Assembly: GCF_016862575.1 (NCBI RefSeq)
Contig: NZ_BONF01000055.1
Coordinates: forward strand, 1 to 64,000
DNA from: Catellatospora bangladeshensis
GTDB taxonomy: Bacteria > Actinomycetota > Actinomycetes > Mycobacteriales > Micromonosporaceae
Direction of reading: 5' to 3'
Length of the DNA stretch: 64,000 nt
The position numbers and the translations under genes are program-made. Shown piece by piece: positions 62,700 to 64,000 of this stretch. Numbering within the stretch: the first letter of the stretch is position 1; each line of letters opens with the position of its first letter. Below the pieces are notes generated by a model, which was not told where the DNA came from, searched no databases, and worked only from the letters and a program-made list of their open reading frames with translations.

Positions 62700-63509
62700 T
62701 CAGCGAGCCGACTGCCGGCGCGATCCCGAGCCGGGGGCGTCCGCGTCGGGTCGCGGCCGTCGCCGGCTCCACGAGCCGGAGATGTGGGCGCGCATCGCCG
62801 TGGCGGCGCCAGTCGCGTCCCTGGCCAGGATCGCGTCATGGATGGCCTGGTGCTCGTCCAGCGTCTGGCGCATCACTGCTTCGTTGTACTCGCCGTGGTA
62901 GCGCATGCTTCCGCGAGCCTTGTCGTGGATGCTGTTGACGATCGCCCGTCCGAGCCGGTTGCGCGACGCGGCCATGACCATGTCGTGGAAGTGCGCGTCC
63001 GCGGCGGCGAACTCGGCCACGTTGTCGATCTTCGACCGCATCAGCTCGAGTGAGGCGCTGATCCGGAGCCTGTCCTCTCCGGTGTACGCGGTCGCCGCGG
63101 CGGCGGCCATGTCCGCCTCGAGCGCGGTGCGCGTGGCCACGAGCTCGTCCAGGAAGGAGAGGTTGGCGTCGTGGGCGATGATGGCGGTCAGCACGACGTC
63201 GTCGAGGAGGTTCCACTGCCGGGGATCGGTGACCTGGGTGCCCCGGCCGTGCTCGATGCGGACCAGGCCCTTCTCCTGCACCACCTTGACGGACTCGCGG
63301 ATCACCGTCCGGCTGACCCCGAACTGGTCGCACAGCTCCGCCTCCGGCGGCAGCGTCGAGCCCGGGGTGAGCACGCCGCGCACGATGTCGCTGACGATCT
63401 GCTGGACCACGTTGATGCCCAGCTTGGTGCCGCGGGCCCGGGGCGGGGCGGCCTCCGCGGCCGGCGCATGGGGTATCGCGAACGGGTCAGCCAGTACCTG
63501 CCGCCTCAA
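62700..63509 (-). CDS. GntR-family regulator with FCD domain
   Basis: A 269-residue regulator. The winged helix (INVVQQIVSDIVRGVLTPGS, LPPEAELCDQFGVSRTVIRE, SVKVVQEKGLVRIEHGRGTQV) is followed by an all-helical FCD domain with metal-binding positions (ADAHFHDMVMAASRN, DEHQAIHDAILARD). FadR/UxuR-type members bind short palindromes with a TNGTNNNACNA-like core and respond to sugar acids. The start is TTG 63509 with GGGAGG five bases upstream. The five TATGACGTCATA-like sites of this region, including one before this gene, fit its regulon. The C-terminus has an Arg-rich extension. Confidence 0.9.
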   Translation of the reverse strand: MRRQVLADPFAIPHAPAAEAAPPRARGTKLGINVVQQIVSDIVRGVLTPGSTLPPEAELCDQFGVSRTVIRESVKVVQEKGLVRIEHGRGTQVTDPRQWNLLDDVVLTAIIAHDANLSFLDELVATRTALEADMAAAAATAYTGEDRLRISASLELMRSKIDNVAEFAAADAHFHDMVMAASRNRLGRAIVNSIHDKARGSMRYHGEYNEAVMRQTLDEHQAIHDAILARDATGAATAMRAHISGSWSRRRPRPDADAPGSGSRRQSAR

Positions 63510-63590
63510 CGTGGCCTCCCGGTGCAGTGATCGCCGGACGCCCAGACCCGGCGACGACGAGTGTACGGTACGCTATTAAGACGTCACAGG

Positions 63591-63602
63591 TGAGATGTCA
63601 TA
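63591..63602. promoter_or_regulatory. GntR-type site before the regulator gene
   Basis: TGAGATGTCATA matches TATGATGTCATA (reverse of the 60196 site) at ten of twelve positions, 82 bases before the regulator start, suggesting autoregulation. The rest of 63510-63763 shows nothing else. Confidence 0.5.
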
Positions 63603-63763
63603 TGTCACTGTTCCGCCTCCGTACCACGACGATTCTTGCACGAATGGTTATCCGCGCGCACCGGGCATGGTCGCAGTAAATGCGGCGGGGCGGGTGCGGC
63701 ACCTCACCACGCCGCCGCACCCGCCCGCAACCAGCCCGCGGCGCAGCCGCGAGCCACCCCCGT

Positions 63764-64000
63764 TCAGCAGGCGGCCGCGAGCAGCCGCTGGCCGGCCCGC
63801 TCCGGGCGTACGCCCGGCCCGTCGAAGGACACCGTGGCCGGCCGCAGCCCGCAGCCGGCGATCGCCTCCTCGTGCAGAGTGATGCCGAGGCCCGGCACAT
63901 CGCCGAGCACGAATGCCCCGTCCTCGATCCGCAGATCGAGGTCGACACCGACGGGTGGCACGAGGACCTGCATCTCGCTGGTGATGTGGTTGGGCACTGA
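63764..64000 (-). CDS. 3' end of an enolase-superfamily acid-sugar dehydratase (partial)
   Basis: The minus frame is open from the window edge and stops at 63764. Visible are PNHITSEMQVLVPPVGVDLD, then RIEDGAFVLGDVPGLGITLHEEAI, the usual last strand-turn and helix of mandelate-racemase-like dehydratases, then a tail ending RPERAGQRLLAAAC. The catalytic barrel lies outside the window. Next to the fucose genes it is probably L-fuconate dehydratase, but the substrate cannot be read from this part. Confidence 0.75.
   Translation of the reverse strand, partial: SVPNHITSEMQVLVPPVGVDLDLRIEDGAFVLGDVPGLGITLHEEAIAGCGLRPATVSFDGPGVRPERAGQRLLAAAC

Overview
The window is very GC-rich, has third-position G/C codon use throughout, many GTG starts, leaderless or weakly led genes, and long meaningless antisense frames. 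Gene families (nSTAND1/WD40 proteins, CU044_2847-type Trypco1 protein, ricin-module glycosidases, GH11/GH54/GH43/GH95, FCD GntR) point to a saprophytic filamentous actinomycete (Micromonosporaceae or Streptosporangiaceae type). No rRNA, tRNA or CRISPR array was seen.

Region 1 (1-4161) holds small independent units: a DUF6959-type protein, a possible frameshifted small gene, a translationally coupled pair of a P-loop polynucleotide-kinase-like protein and a Thg1-like nucleotidyltransferase (RNA end repair type), an IS5-type transposase relic, a probably leaderless ArsR regulator coupled to an SRPBCC/AHSA1 protein, and a TAT-exported Rieske protein.

Region 2 (4423-30243) is the unusual part. 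It packs a trypsin-nSTAND-WD40 protein of 1685 residues with 21 WD40 repeats, a trypsin-NUC nuclease fusion, a tight three-gene unit encoding a predicted beta-propeller protein and two very large unrecognised beta-rich proteins, a subtilase with a C-terminal domain that is also encoded next door as a free 84-residue protein, a trypsin-TIG protein, an RsbQ/RsbP-type stress sensor pair, a papain-family peptidase, a large patatin-like lipase with C-terminal membrane segments, a 116-residue beta-rich protein and a Trypco1 protein. No soluble effector here has a recognisable signal peptide. I infer an intracellular, STAND- and stress-signalled proteolytic/nucleolytic conflict or cell-death system, or cargo released by lysis; this is a hypothesis.

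Region 3 (30361-42053) is mostly housekeeping and accessory: secreted GH11 xylanase with its promoter and operators, fructosamine kinase, an acetyltransferase, a NAD(P)-binding protein, a tandem universal stress protein, a CaCA antiporter, small membrane proteins, a DHFR-like/MBL pair divergent from an HxlR regulator with a conspicuous palindrome cluster, and a TetR remnant.

Region 4 (42074-64000) is a plant/host-glycan utilisation locus: secreted GH54, ThuA-DUF1080-CBM6-CBM13, PQQ sugar dehydrogenase-PKD-CBM6-CBM13, GH43-CBM6-CBM, GH95 alpha-L-fucosidase, GH141-like beta-helix protein with CBM13, then aldo/keto reductase, mutarotase, SDR, zinc alcohol dehydrogenase, two lactonase-type amidohydrolases, an FCD-GntR regulator and the end of an enolase-superfamily dehydratase. 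Together these fit the non-phosphorylating L-fucose (or related 6-deoxy sugar) pathway. Five palindromes related to TATGACGTCATA lie in five promoter positions in this region and are the best candidate operators of the GntR protein; LacI-type operators sit in front of the arabinoxylan genes.
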